This document shows, in pieces, positions 49,419-59,095 of a stretch of 64,000 nt of DNA. The DNA lies in NCBI RefSeq assembly GCF_001436095.1, contig NZ_AYYK01000009.1, positions 1 to 64,000 on the forward strand. The letters are read 5' to 3'. The DNA is from Lapidilactobacillus dextrinicus DSM 20335. GTDB taxonomy: Bacteria > Bacillota > Bacilli > Lactobacillales > Lactobacillaceae. Numbering within the stretch: the stretch's first letter is position 1; the number at the start of each line of letters is the position of its first letter. The position numbers and the translations under genes were made by a program. Under the pieces are notes generated by a model. That model was given only the letters and a program-made list of their open reading frames with translations. It was not told the DNA's origin and did not search any database.

Positions 49419-49500
49419 AATTCGTACAATTAAGTCTATGAATCAATAATTATCAAGAATATTATAAGAAATCTAAATATCTAAATAACAAAAAGGATAC

Positions 49501-49552
49501 TTGACAATACATTGATGGATGTCTATACTAACTAATATAGATGTTTGTCTAT
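49501..49552 (+). promoter_or_regulatory. ars promoter and ArsR operator 1
   Basis: TTGACA (49501-49506), a 17-bp spacer and TATACT (49524-49529), followed by the dyad ATAGA-N6-TCTAT at 49537-49552. The dyad recurs with identical spacing before arsA, which supports an ArsR site. Confidence 0.88.
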
Positions 49553-49572
49553 GTATAAGAAAGGAATTTTTA

Positions 49573-49926
49573 ATGGACTATCAAAATTACGTACAAATAC
49601 TAAAGGCAATGGCTGATCCTAATCGGTTAAAAATCATAGATTTACTTTCTTGTGGGTCTTTATGTGCATGTGATATTTTAGAGCATTTCAACTTTTCACA
49701 ACCAACTTTATCTCATCACATGAAAGTTTTACAGAATGCTGGCATCGTATCAGCACGCAAGGACGGTAAGTGGCAACATTATACCCTTAACGAAGAATTT
49801 ATGACGTCTTTTAAAAAAGACACCGATCTGCTATTAACTAGTGACGACCAATGTATTTGTCATTCGGATGCTGATTGTCCAAATTGTTCTTCAGGAAAGG
49901 TTGCCATTACTAATGAAAAAAATTGA
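49573..49926 (+). CDS. arsR: Arsenical resistance repressor ArsR
   Basis: A 117-residue ArsR/SmtB winged-helix repressor. The recognition helix region is QPTLSHHMKVLQNAGIVSAR. The metalloid-binding motif lies in SCGSLCACDIL (C31 and C33, with C27 nearby), and an extra Cys-rich C-terminus (QCICHSDADCPNC) could add ligands. I start at ATG 49573 after aaagga, which matches family length; an in-frame ATG at 49519 lies at the promoter. Its stop overlaps arsD by 14 bp. Confidence 0.94.
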   Translation: MDYQNYVQILKAMADPNRLKIIDLLSCGSLCACDILEHFNFSQPTLSHHMKVLQNAGIVSARKDGKWQHYTLNEEFMTSFKKDTDLLLTSDDQCICHSDADCPNCSSGKVAITNEKN

Positions 49927-50272
49927 ATTATTTGAACCAGCTATGTGTTGTTCCACAGGTGTTTGCGGACCCAGTGTTAATCAGGACTTATTGACAATCA
50001 CATCAGCCTTTGAGGCAATGCAAGGTGTTACGAATGTTGAAGCAAATCGTTACAATTTGAGTAATAACCCCGATGTTTTTAGTGGACGACCTGAAATTTT
50101 GTCGGCTATCAAGGATGATGCTGACTCAGTATTACCTATTACAGTCGTTGACGACGAAATCGTTAAAACTGGCACATATCCAACAATCGATGAACTATCC
50201 GAATACACTGGCTTGGTTTTCGTTCCTGCTGAACAAAAGAATAGTTGTTGTGGCGGTAGTGGCTGCTGCTAA
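49913..50272 (+). CDS. arsD: Arsenic metallochaperone ArsD
   Basis: A 119-residue chaperone that passes As(III) to ArsA. The essential cysteines C12-C13 and C18 (AMCCSTGVC) are present, and the C-terminus has two vicinal pairs, C112-C113 and C118-C119. ATG 49913 overlaps the arsR end and gives the standard MKKIELFEPAMCC start. Earlier in-frame codons are inside arsR. Confidence 0.94.
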   Translation: MKKIELFEPAMCCSTGVCGPSVNQDLLTITSAFEAMQGVTNVEANRYNLSNNPDVFSGRPEILSAIKDDADSVLPITVVDDEIVKTGTYPTIDELSEYTGLVFVPAEQKNSCCGGSGCC

Positions 50273-50315
50273 TTCCTACTTGATGTAAGAATGGCACAGC
50301 CGTTTCTTTTGTACT

Positions 50316-50340
50316 ATATATAGATGACCGTCTATCTAAG
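50316..50340 (+). promoter_or_regulatory. ArsR operator 2, before arsA
   Basis: The dyad ATAGA-N6-TCTAT at 50320-50335, identical in half-sites and spacing to operator 1. It overlaps tactatata, a possible -10, suggesting that arsA has an extra regulated promoter. Confidence 0.75.
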
Positions 50341-50351
50341 GAGAAAATAAT

Positions 50352-52082
50352 ATGCAAACTTATCAACCTCAATCAACAAAATTAACTCATTATTTATTCT
50401 TTACAGGAAAAGGCGGTGTTGGTAAAACAACAACTGCTAGTGCGACAGCAATTAATCTAGCTGACTCTGGTAAACGAGTAATGTTGGCTTCTACCGATCC
50501 AGCCAGTAATTTGCAAGATGTATTTGATACAGAGTTAACCAATAAACCTAAAGATATTGCGAATGTTCCCGGATTGTTTGTTGCGAACTTTGACCCCGTA
50601 ACTGCTGCCGCCGAATATCGTGAAAGTGTCATTGGACCTTATCGCGGAATCTTACCAGAAACTGCCATCAATAATATGGCCGAACAACTTTCTGGTTCAT
50701 GTACAGTTGAAATTGCTTCATTTAATGAATTTGCTAATTTTTTAACTGATTCAGAGGTTGATCAAAAATTTGATTATATTATTTTTGATACTGCTCCAAC
50801 TGGACATGCTTTGAGAATGCTTCAACTGCCATCAGCTTGGAATAACTATTTAGATGAAAATGATCGTGGCGCTTCTTGTCTTGGACAACTTGCCGGAATG
50901 GATGACAAAAAGGCAATGTATGAGAAAGCCGTCGTTACCTTAAATGATCCCGAATTGACGACATTAATGTTAGTGACCCGCCCACAGAAAGCATCCTTAT
51001 TAGAAGCAGATCGCGCTGCACAAGAACTTGCCGCTATTGGCATTAAGAACCAACAACTCATTATTAATGGCACATTAAAAGATCCGACTGATTTACCATC
51101 ACAGACAATCTTTAGACAGCAACAAAATGACCTTGCACAAATGCCGGCTTCATTGAAAGAACTTGCCCAGTTTGAAGTGCCTTTACGCCCTTATAATGTT
51201 ACTGGTCTGGATAAATTACGTTTAGTCCTACAATCTGAACAACCAAAATTAACTCCTCAGCCAAGTATCAAAAACGACTATCCTAATTTAGATGTCATCG
51301 TTAATGATCTAGTAAAATCTAATAAAAAAATCATCTTCACCATGGGCAAAGGTGGCGTTGGTAAAACAACAGTTGCTGTTCAAATCGCCAAAAAATTAGT
51401 AGCCCAACATAAGACTGTTCATTTGGCTACTACAGATCCAGCAGATCACCTAAATCTTTTTAAGACTGATGACCCTGATATTACGGTCAGTCATATTGAT
51501 GAACAACAAGTTTTAAAGGATTATCAGGATGAAGTTTTAGCAAGTGCACAGAAAACCATGAAATCTGATGATGTTGATTATATTGCTGAAGATTTACGTT
51601 CACCATGCACTCAAGAAATTGCAGTGTTTCGTGCCTTTGCCAATATTGTTGCTCAAGATGATAGCGATGTGGTCGTAATTGATACCGCTCCAACTGGTCA
51701 TACACTGTTATTACTTGATTCTACACAAAGCTACGCTCAAGAAGTACAGCGAACTTCTGGTGAAGTTCCACAAGCAATCATTGATTTATTACCTCGGTTA
51801 CAAGATCCAAGCCAAACCGAAATCGTGATGGTAACCTTGCCAGAAACGACCCCCGTTTATGAATCAATGCGCCTAAATGATGATCTTGATCGGGCACAGA
51901 TGGCACACACATGGTGGTTGGTTAACCAGAGTATGCTTGCAACCAATACTACCAACCCTTGTTTACAAGCCAGAGCACAGAATGAAGTTGAATGGATTGA
52001 AAAAGTAAAAGAACTTTCAAATAATCATTTTGCAGTTGAACAATGGCAGCCTGATTTTGAAAAGGTATTACTAACAATTTAA
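50352..52082 (+). CDS. arsA: Arsenite-stimulated pump ATPase ArsA
   Basis: A 576-residue ATPase made of two homologous halves, each with a GKGGVGKTT P-loop (19-27 and 332-340) and a DTAPTGH signal-transduction motif (one in each half). The metalloid-site cysteines C117, C176 and C419 match the As(III)-binding cysteines C113/C172/C422 of the E. coli plasmid protein. It powers ArsB so that arsenite export uses ATP. It is preceded by its own ArsR dyad and followed by arsB. Confidence 0.95.
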   Translation: MQTYQPQSTKLTHYLFFTGKGGVGKTTTASATAINLADSGKRVMLASTDPASNLQDVFDTELTNKPKDIANVPGLFVANFDPVTAAAEYRESVIGPYRGILPETAINNMAEQLSGSCTVEIASFNEFANFLTDSEVDQKFDYIIFDTAPTGHALRMLQLPSAWNNYLDENDRGASCLGQLAGMDDKKAMYEKAVVTLNDPELTTLMLVTRPQKASLLEADRAAQELAAIGIKNQQLIINGTLKDPTDLPSQTIFRQQQNDLAQMPASLKELAQFEVPLRPYNVTGLDKLRLVLQSEQPKLTPQPSIKNDYPNLDVIVNDLVKSNKKIIFTMGKGGVGKTTVAVQIAKKLVAQHKTVHLATTDPADHLNLFKTDDPDITVSHIDEQQVLKDYQDEVLASAQKTMKSDDVDYIAEDLRSPCTQEIAVFRAFANIVAQDDSDVVVIDTAPTGHTLLLLDSTQSYAQEVQRTSGEVPQAIIDLLPRLQDPSQTEIVMVTLPETTPVYESMRLNDDLDRAQMAHTWWLVNQSMLATNTTNPCLQARAQNEVEWIEKVKELSNNHFAVEQWQPDFEKVLLTI

Positions 52083-52126
52083 TAAGCTAAAAGTATTAAA
52101 TATCAAAATATATGTGGTTATTCTTT

Positions 52127-52155
52127 AATCAAGGCAGAAATGCCTTGATTTTTGA
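52127..52155 (+). terminator. Attenuator-like hairpin between arsA and arsB
   Basis: Perfect arms aatcaaggca/tgccttgatt with a GAAA tetraloop and a short T run. It is 16 bp before the arsB start and may reduce arsB expression relative to arsA, avoiding excess membrane pump. Confidence 0.6.
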
Positions 52156-52170
52156 TAGTTTGGAGGAGCT

Positions 52171-53469
52171 ATGCAAGTCTTTTTTGCAATATTTATTTTT
52201 TTATTGACCTTGGTCTTCGTTATTTGGCAACCAAAAGGATTATCAATCGGCTGGACTGCCATTGGCGGTGCGGTCTTAGCATTGGTATTTAGAGTCGTAA
52301 CATTTAAAGATGTTGGCACAGTAACCGGCATTGTTTGGAATGCAACACTATCATTTGTCGCAATCATCTTAATCTCTTTAATTCTTGATCAAATTGGCTT
52401 TTTTGAATGGGCAGCGTTGCATATGGCTCGGCTTGCAAAAGGTAATGGCATTCGGATGTTTGTTCTTATTGCGGTTCTTGGCGCAATTGTGGCAGCTTTA
52501 TTTGCTAATGATGGTGCCGCGCTCATTTTAACACCGATTGTTCTTGCAATGGTTCGGGCACTACACTTTGATGAGAAACGAGTTTTTCCTTTTATCATTG
52601 CTAGTGGTTTTATCGCAGATGCAACCTCATTGCCTTTAGTCGTAAGTAATTTGGTTAATATTGTTTCAGCAGATTTTTTCGGCATTACATTCTCTGAATA
52701 TGCGTTAAGAATGTGGTTACCTGATTTGTTCTCACTGATCGCAAGTATCGTTATTTTATATCTTTATTTCTGTAAAGCATTGCCCAAGCATTACGATATC
52801 TCACAAGTTGCTAAACCAAGCACGGCAATTAAAGATCACCGATTATTTAAGTTCTCATGGTTTGTATTAGCAGCACTATTACTCGGTTATTTTAGTAGTG
52901 GCTTTTTAAATATCCCTGTATCATTTATCGCACTTTTAATCGCCGTAATATTTCTATTAGTAGCTCGTAAAAGCTCGCAAATTGATACCAAAGCGGTTAT
53001 CAAAGGCGGCGCACCATGGAATATTGTCTTCTTCTCAATTGGTATGTACGTCGTAGTATACGGCCTTCAAAACGTTGGTTTAACATCATTGCTTGCCGGA
53101 ATAATTGGCAAGTTGGCAACTGGTAGTCGTTTTGCTGCAACAATGGGGATGGGTTATCTGGCGGCATTTCTCTCCTCAGCAATGAACAATATGCCAACTG
53201 TTATGATAAATGCCTTATCAATCAAAGCGGCAAATGTATCAGGATTGATGCATCAAACTTTAGTTTATGCCAATGTAATTGGGTCTGACTTGGGTCCAAA
53301 AATTACACCAATTGGTTCTTTAGCAACGCTCGTGTGGTTACATGTCTTGGCACAGAAGAATGTTAAAATTGCCTGGGGAACATACTTTAAAATCGGTATT
53401 ACAGTTACAATTCCTGTCTTGTTCATTTCGCTATTCGGGTTATGGTTATCATTAAGTATTTTTGGATGA
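52171..53469 (+). CDS. arsB: Arsenite efflux transporter ArsB
   Basis: A 432-residue polytopic membrane protein of the ArsB/NhaD-like ion transporter superfamily with about twelve hydrophobic helices, including [17 protein letters not shown], the conserved loop of ArsB. It exports As(III)/Sb(III), alone with proton exchange or together with ArsA. The ribosome site is ggagga. No arsC arsenate reductase is present in the cluster. Confidence 0.94.
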   Translation: MQVFFAIFIFLLTLVFVIWQPKGLSIGWTAIGGAVLALVFRVVTFKDVGTVTGIVWNATLSFVAIILISLILDQIGFFEWAALHMARLAKGNGIRMFVLIAVLGAIVAALFANDGAALILTPIVLAMVRALHFDEKRVFPFIIASGFIADATSLPLVVSNLVNIVSADFFGITFSEYALRMWLPDLFSLIASIVILYLYFCKALPKHYDISQVAKPSTAIKDHRLFKFSWFVLAALLLGYFSSGFLNIPVSFIALLIAVIFLLVARKSSQIDTKAVIKGGAPWNIVFFSIGMYVVVYGLQNVGLTSLLAGIIGKLATGSRFAATMGMGYLAAFLSSAMNNMPTVMINALSIKAANVSGLMHQTLVYANVIGSDLGPKITPIGSLATLVWLHVLAQKNVKIAWGTYFKIGITVTIPVLFISLFGLWLSLSIFG

Positions 53470-53552
53470 TAAGGAAAATTATGTTAATTATCTGGTACTA
53501 TTGAATATTTATAAAATTTTACTAGTTTGCAAAAGTGAAAGGAATTAATTGT

Positions 53553-54953
53553 ATGGTTAATAAGGACGAAATATTATTAGTTATTGGCGGTAGTGATGCA
53601 GGAATTTCAGCCGCTCTAAAAGCTAAAGAGCTAAAGCCAAACTTAAAAGTTCAAGTCTTGCTTGCCGATGAATTTCCCAATCTATCAATCTGCGGATTAC
53701 CTTATGCGGTCAGTGGTGAAGTTGAAAATTGGCATTCATTAGCGCATCGGAGTTTGAAAGAGTTAGAAGATACTGGAATTGAATTTCACATGAACACTGT
53801 TGTCAAAAAAATACAATCTCGCGAACATTTTGTTGTTGCTAGATTGAACGATGATACAATTCAAAAATATTATTATGATAAATTAATCGTAGCAACTGGA
53901 GCTGTTCCAAAGCTAGATAGTCTTGCTGGACTCAATTTAAAAAGGATTGAGCAAAAAAACAGCAGGATACATGTCTTGCATACGATGGATGATTATTTTG
54001 CAATTGAAAACGAATTAACTTCCAATAGTATCAAAAATATAGCTATTGTTGGTGCAGGATATATTGGCATTGAGATGGCTGAAGCGTTGCAAAGGCGACA
54101 ATTGAACGTTACTATTTTTCAGCGTGGTTCAGAAGTATTATCTACAGTTGATCCAGATTTAGGAAAGATTATTCACAAAAAATTAGTTAGCAACGGGATA
54201 AAGGTTCTTACAGATCTGACAGTTTCAGAGATTAAGGAAAATAAAACAACTGTGGATATAATTGGTACGGATATGCGGGAAAACAATAATGTATTTAGTT
54301 TTGATTTGGCTTTAATTGTGATTGGAGTTAAACCAAATACTGATATTTTAGTTGAAGCAGGTGCCAAAACTGGAGTAAACGGTGCAATTAAAGTCGATAA
54401 CTATATGCAGACAACATTGCCTGATATATGGGCAGCTGGTGATTTAGTTGAAACTAAACATTTATTATTAGATTGGACATACTTACCATTAGGAACAACC
54501 TCACACAAGCAGGGACGTATTGCTGGGTTTAACGTTGCAGGGGTTCCACGTTCATACAAAGGCAGTATAGGGACACAGGTTTTAAAGGTATACGATCTTG
54601 TTGTAGCTCGCACAGGGTTATTGGAAAAAGAAGCTATGAATGTTGGATTTACTCCCTTAACTGTAACAACTGATGTAGATGACCATAAGGCTTATTTTCC
54701 TGGTTCTAATAGAATTAAAATTAAGCTTACCGGAGACGAGAATACCGGTAAGTTATTGGGTGCCCAATTGGTTGGGAAATACGGAAGTGAGGTCGCCAAA
54801 CGTAACGATATTTTTGCAACTGCAATTTACAATGACATGACTGTGAGTAACATCAACGATTTAGACTTGTCTTATTCACCTCCTGTTGGATCACCATGGG
54901 ATGCGATTCAACTTGCTGCTCAAAATTGGGAAAAGAATGCTTTTAAAAAGTAA
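53553..54953 (+). CDS. FAD-dependent pyridine nucleotide-disulfide oxidoreductase (CoA-disulfide reductase/NADH oxidase type)
   Basis: A 466-residue flavoprotein. The FAD-binding start is LLVIGGSDAGISAALKA, the single redox cysteine is C47 in LSICGLPYAVSG (the CoA-disulfide reductase/NADH oxidase/peroxidase signature), the NAD(P)-binding motif is VGAGYIGIEMAE, and a C-terminal dimer domain follows. I start at ATG 53553 after aaagga. It is last in the ars cluster. Related oxidoreductases are found in ars loci of lactobacilli, where a role in thiol or arsenic redox is suspected; a general thiol/oxygen-stress function is equally possible. Confidence 0.82.
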   Translation: MVNKDEILLVIGGSDAGISAALKAKELKPNLKVQVLLADEFPNLSICGLPYAVSGEVENWHSLAHRSLKELEDTGIEFHMNTVVKKIQSREHFVVARLNDDTIQKYYYDKLIVATGAVPKLDSLAGLNLKRIEQKNSRIHVLHTMDDYFAIENELTSNSIKNIAIVGAGYIGIEMAEALQRRQLNVTIFQRGSEVLSTVDPDLGKIIHKKLVSNGIKVLTDLTVSEIKENKTTVDIIGTDMRENNNVFSFDLALIVIGVKPNTDILVEAGAKTGVNGAIKVDNYMQTTLPDIWAAGDLVETKHLLLDWTYLPLGTTSHKQGRIAGFNVAGVPRSYKGSIGTQVLKVYDLVVARTGLLEKEAMNVGFTPLTVTTDVDDHKAYFPGSNRIKIKLTGDENTGKLLGAQLVGKYGSEVAKRNDIFATAIYNDMTVSNINDLDLSYSPPVGSPWDAIQLAAQNWEKNAFKK

Positions 54954-54972
54954 TTAGTTAAATATGTAAAGA

Positions 54973-55019
54973 AGAGTAAATACACTGCAATATTTTACTG
55001 ATAGTGTACTTACTCTTAA
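54973..55019. terminator. Terminator between ars cluster and transfer genes
   Basis: Long arms aagagtaaatacact / agtgtacttactctt with A- and T-rich flanks. It lies between the plus-strand ars genes and the minus-strand orf13, so it can serve both. Confidence 0.8.
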
Positions 55020-55062
55020 TTTTATAGGTTTATAAATTAAGAATAATTTGTTGCACTGGTAA

Positions 55063-55968
55063 TTATAGTCCTGCTTTAATAATCCAGTTATCAGCCGTTT
55101 TCTTTAAAATAAGCTGATATTGAGATAACTGTGTCATATTAGTAACTGTATCTAGATATTTAACGGTTATAATGGCTTCAAGCTTACGACCCGATTTTTT
55201 GAAGATAGGATTAATCAATTCTACAAACTTATAATCTTTGTTTAATGGTTTAGTACCACCTTCAACGTAATATTGAAGCTCATTTTCAGTTCCTTTAGGG
55301 TAGAGCGTAAAGAATGTTGTCAGAAACTTTTCAACTCGTTTTGTTGTTTGGGTATTAACTGAACCATCTGCTTGCTGAATTTTTTCTTTCAAGTTAGCTT
55401 TAGTAGGGGAAGCCGCAACTGTTGGATTTTGGGTAATGACTAAATCTTTCTGTTTATTTTGGAAGACTGTCGTGAGATATGAGGCAGACACCGGCGTAAT
55501 CTTTTTGTCTTTACCTTTGTTTTGTTCAATATCTTGATCAACTGAAAAGAGAACCTGATAATTATTTTTCTTCAGCTGTTTAACTTGCCAGATCTTAATC
55601 GCCCTAACCGTGGATTTAGTGGGAATATCAGTGCGAATCGTCTCAGCGTTTAGTGTGATTAACTGATCGGATAGATATTGTTTTAACTGCACTTGTCGCT
55701 GGTCAAGGTGTTCTTGCTTTGGTTCCCATGCGTAATAAATTTTGGCAAAATCGGTGACAAAGGTTGTCATAGGATTGGTATCAACTATCTTCGTTTTAAC
55801 AATCGTTTTTTGCTGAATGGTATGAGTATCTACGGCGGTAAAACTTTTATAAATACCAAAACCAACGCTAATTAATAGCAGTAACCAACAAAATATGGTC
55901 GTTGTATGGCGCAAACCAACACGTTTGATACGTGGTTTAGCGCTTTTTTGCTGTTGTTTCTTGTTCAC
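55063..55968 (-). CDS. tcpC: Conjugal transfer protein TcpC (Tn916 Orf13-like)
   Basis: A 301-residue bitopic membrane protein with a basic cytosolic start, one membrane helix (about 24-44) and two exported NTF2-like domains of the TcpC/VirB8-like family. TcpC localises and stabilises the mating channel. The start is GTG with agaagg 7 bp upstream. It is the last gene of the transfer operon in Tn916 order. A decayed copy of its 3' part lies at 49095-49232. Confidence 0.9.
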   Translation of the reverse strand: MNKKQQQKSAKPRIKRVGLRHTTTIFCWLLLLISVGFGIYKSFTAVDTHTIQQKTIVKTKIVDTNPMTTFVTDFAKIYYAWEPKQEHLDQRQVQLKQYLSDQLITLNAETIRTDIPTKSTVRAIKIWQVKQLKKNNYQVLFSVDQDIEQNKGKDKKITPVSASYLTTVFQNKQKDLVITQNPTVAASPTKANLKEKIQQADGSVNTQTTKRVEKFLTTFFTLYPKGTENELQYYVEGGTKPLNKDYKFVELINPIFKKSGRKLEAIITVKYLDTVTNMTQLSQYQLILKKTADNWIIKAGL

Positions 55969-55983
55969 GTGATAACCTTCTTT

Positions 55984-56991
55984 CTACTTTTTAATACGAC
56001 CAGCACCAATTAGGTGACTTTGCCAATAGGAATTTTTGAGGTTAGCATAATCAATAGGATCGCCTGCATGAAACATCTTCATCCTGCCAACATAGATACC
56101 AACGTGGGTAACGTAATCAGCGGTGTTATAAGTGGAATGAAAGAAAACTAAATCACCAGGTTTGGCATCTTTAAGCTTGAGATGCTTCATGGCATTGTAT
56201 TGTGCTTGAGCAGTACGGGGCAGGCTAATGCCAGCCTTATTGAAGTTCCACTGAGTGAATCCAGAACAATCAAAACCTGTACTTGGATTACTACCACCAA
56301 AAACATAAGCACGACCTTTATATTTCAGGGCTTCATTCATGATTTTTTGAACTGTTTTGTCATTGAATTCGACTGGTGTACCTGTGTCTAAATAGTCATT
56401 GACGAGAGTAGCGTAATACATATTACCGTAAGCATAGCGCCATTTGTCTTTAGCAACTGGGTTATCATAATTGACTTTCTTTCTACCGGATTTTGCTTTA
56501 GCGAATTCGTTAGAAACTTTTTGGGTGTATTTTTTGCCATGATTGGCCACATAATCAATAAAAGCTCCGCCATAGTTATAACTTTGGATAGCAGCGTTTA
56601 AATCGACTTTTACAGTTTTCATTTGCTTGATAATACCAGCGAAATATTTTACGCCTTGCTTAATTGAGGCTTCTGGTTTAAGGCTATTCGGTTTTTGATT
56701 GAGTGATTCACTAGATTGCATCACATCATTACCTTTGCCACCAGATTCAACTTGCATGATGGCAAGAATGACATTAATTTGGTCAGGAATTTTGAATTGC
56801 TGGCAGTATTTTTCAACTAACGATTGATACTTCAGGACGTCAGAAGATAGATTAGTACTATCCGGATCAAAGATTTCAATGTCATTTGTTAATTCTTCAT
56901 CGTCTTCACTAGTAGTTGCGACAGTGAATAACAAACCAACAATCAGGACGAGTGGCAGTGTACCAGCTAATAACCATTTAGTTAATTTCAT
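55984..56991 (-). CDS. Bifunctional lysozyme/NlpC-P60 cell-wall hydrolase (Tn916 Orf14-like)
   Basis: A 335-residue exported hydrolase with an N-terminal membrane anchor (about 5-27), a lysozyme-like domain (IMQVESGGKGNDVMQSSESL, with the catalytic glutamate in VESGG), and a C-terminal NlpC/P60 peptidase with catalytic Cys in GFDCSGFTQW and His in HVGIYVG. It opens peptidoglycan locally for the conjugation channel. The start overlaps the orf15 stop (ATGA), with gaggtgg as ribosome site. Confidence 0.93.
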   Translation of the reverse strand: MKLTKWLLAGTLPLVLIVGLLFTVATTSEDDEELTNDIEIFDPDSTNLSSDVLKYQSLVEKYCQQFKIPDQINVILAIMQVESGGKGNDVMQSSESLNQKPNSLKPEASIKQGVKYFAGIIKQMKTVKVDLNAAIQSYNYGGAFIDYVANHGKKYTQKVSNEFAKAKSGRKKVNYDNPVAKDKWRYAYGNMYYATLVNDYLDTGTPVEFNDKTVQKIMNEALKYKGRAYVFGGSNPSTGFDCSGFTQWNFNKAGISLPRTAQAQYNAMKHLKLKDAKPGDLVFFHSTYNTADYVTHVGIYVGRMKMFHAGDPIDYANLKNSYWQSHLIGAGRIKK

Positions 56992-59093
56992 TTAGGACCA
57001 CCTCGTTTAGAGGCTTTAATTTGATACTTCTTGGCTTGAGGTCGGGTTAATTTTTGATGTTGAACAAGTTGTGGTGATTTTGGTTTGTTGGTCGCTGATC
57101 GTTGTTTCGATGTTGTTTCTAATGAATTGTTTTTAGCTGATTTCTTTTCAGATAGTTGATGATCTGTTGTGGAACGTTTAATTGGTTCTTGTGTTGGTTG
57201 TTTAATCTTGTATTTTTGAAGTGGTCGTTTAAGATTAACGGTTGGCTGTTTTTCGGTTGATGATTGTAACTGTTTAAGTTTTCGAACGCTTGGCATTGGT
57301 CTGATTGTTGAAGCTTCTTGGGTGAACTTTTTGGGGCTTGGGTTGATGGCTAACTTACGTGTAGCTAATTGTTCACGACGTTTCTTTTGGGCCTGTTCAC
57401 GTTGAGTTTGATTATCACTGCGTTGTTTTGTGATACCGTTTTTAAAATCATTCACGCCATGTTTGATACTTTTCTTACCTTGGTGAAGGTTGTATTTGGC
57501 ATTAGTCGGCGTATTAACAATATTTTCTGTGGCCTTTTTAGCTTGGTCAGTTATTTTTTGCTTAGTATCTAACGTATTACCAATTTTTCGGCCAAGTTTT
57601 TCCACAGGATTAATTGGTCGATTTTCTTTCTTAGGCATCACATTTTTGGATTTTTGCTCTATTTGCGGCGCTTTTTCTTTAGACCTTTCTTTTTGGTGAG
57701 CTTTTTGCATAGATCTTGAGACCACACCGCCCATAACTGCACCACTGGCAATATTACGAAAGGCACGTTGGCCACGGTGAGCAAGTTGCCGTGCACCACT
57801 TTGCGAATCAGAACTCTTCAATTGCATCATGCCCATTAAGTCGCTGAGCTTGAACCAAATGCCACCAAAGGTAACGATTTGTAGAAAAGCAACTAAGAAA
57901 AATGGGGTAGTAGCCGACAAGGAATAAATCATAGTGGAAATACAGAAAGCCATGGTGAGGACTAGAGTAATGCCAGCACGCATCATAATCGCGTTAAACA
58001 ACTTCATGATCGTGTTCTTCATCATTGAGTTAAATCCTGGAATCATGGCTAGTAGGCAGCTAATCGGTAGGAATATCGAGTAGATAATAAACAGAATTTG
58101 GCTGAAGATCATGATTGCCACCAGCATAAAAACAAAGATGGTGATGATCACATTAAAGATGATGACAAAGGTTGTGACACCAAGGCGGTTAATCGTTTTA
58201 ACTGCTGAAAGATTATCATTATCTTTTTCCTCAATTTCACTTTTAACCAATTCAGTTCTAGCTTTACCTTTTTTCTCGAAGGGATCAGTCTTTACCAGTT
58301 CGTCGATACGTTTCTCACCAATTTTATTAGTGTCAGAGTCACCGAATTGAAGTAGTGTCCAAGGCTGTTTGACTTGAATATTAAATAGGGTGTTTCTGAT
58401 TGCATTAACACCATTTTCTGATGTTGCAGTAGCGTTCGACATCATCATCTTTGACCCAATATTTAATGCAGAGGTACTCATGTCGGATGAAAACTCGTTG
58501 ATTTTACTAATGTAATCAGGTGAGTAGGCAATGAAACTTGCCGAGGTAATAAAGATGACGACAAAGTTCACGATAGCTGAGATAGCTTTAGAAGTTTCCC
58601 TTTTCAAAAGTCCCGTGTAAGTAACGTAGATTCCTAAAATGATGATGAGCAGTAACAACATACCAGGATAAAAACCGTCCGTAGAAAATCCAGACGGAGA
58701 TACACCAGCTAGGTTTTGAATATTCTGACCAATCGCGTCAGTCGTATCTTTGATGAAATCCAACGAGTAGGCTTGTTGAATCAAATAACCGGTAGCGTAG
58801 GAGAGATAAACTGAAACTAACCAGAGAAAGTTAGTAATGGCATAAACGGCATACATCACTGATTTGCCGATACCGTCACCCCAGTTCCACGGCAACCAAT
58901 CCCAACTAGAATCAACGAAGTAATCTAGCTGGTAGTTGTTGACGGGATATTTTGAGAACTCGTTATTCGCGTTCACTGTTTCGTCAACTAGACCACTGGC
59001 ATGAACGGTCGAAGTGTTGGTGAGTATGATACACAGAATGATCAATAAACTGATTGAGAGAAATCTAAGCAGTCGCTTTTGTTTTATCGACAA
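56988..59093 (-). CDS. Conjugation channel membrane protein, Tn916 Orf15-like (VirB6/TcpH type)
   Basis: About 701 residues: a signal-like hydrophobic start, several membrane helices (clusters around 65-105, 145-200 and 310-405) and a long basic, Gln/Lys/Pro-rich cytoplasmic tail (about 430-703). Family members (CD3337/EF1877-type mobilome membrane proteins) form the membrane core of the channel. I prefer TTG 59093, 9 bp after ggagg; a TTG at 59099 is only 3 bp from it. The start region overlaps the end of orf16. Confidence 0.9.
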   Translation of the reverse strand: MSIKQKRLLRFLSISLLIILCIILTNTSTVHASGLVDETVNANNEFSKYPVNNYQLDYFVDSSWDWLPWNWGDGIGKSVMYAVYAITNFLWLVSVYLSYATGYLIQQAYSLDFIKDTTDAIGQNIQNLAGVSPSGFSTDGFYPGMLLLLIIILGIYVTYTGLLKRETSKAISAIVNFVVIFITSASFIAYSPDYISKINEFSSDMSTSALNIGSKMMMSNATATSENGVNAIRNTLFNIQVKQPWTLLQFGDSDTNKIGEKRIDELVKTDPFEKKGKARTELVKSEIEEKDNDNLSAVKTINRLGVTTFVIIFNVIITIFVFMLVAIMIFSQILFIIYSIFLPISCLLAMIPGFNSMMKNTIMKLFNAIMMRAGITLVLTMAFCISTMIYSLSATTPFFLVAFLQIVTFGGIWFKLSDLMGMMQLKSSDSQSGARQLAHRGQRAFRNIASGAVMGGVVSRSMQKAHQKERSKEKAPQIEQKSKNVMPKKENRPINPVEKLGRKIGNTLDTKQKITDQAKKATENIVNTPTNAKYNLHQGKKSIKHGVNDFKNGITKQRSDNQTQREQAQKKRREQLATRKLAINPSPKKFTQEASTIRPMPSVRKLKQLQSSTEKQPTVNLKRPLQKYKIKQPTQEPIKRSTTDHQLSEKKSAKNNSLETTSKQRSATNKPKSPQLVQHQKLTRPQAKKYQIKASKRGGPK

Positions 59094-59095
59094 AA

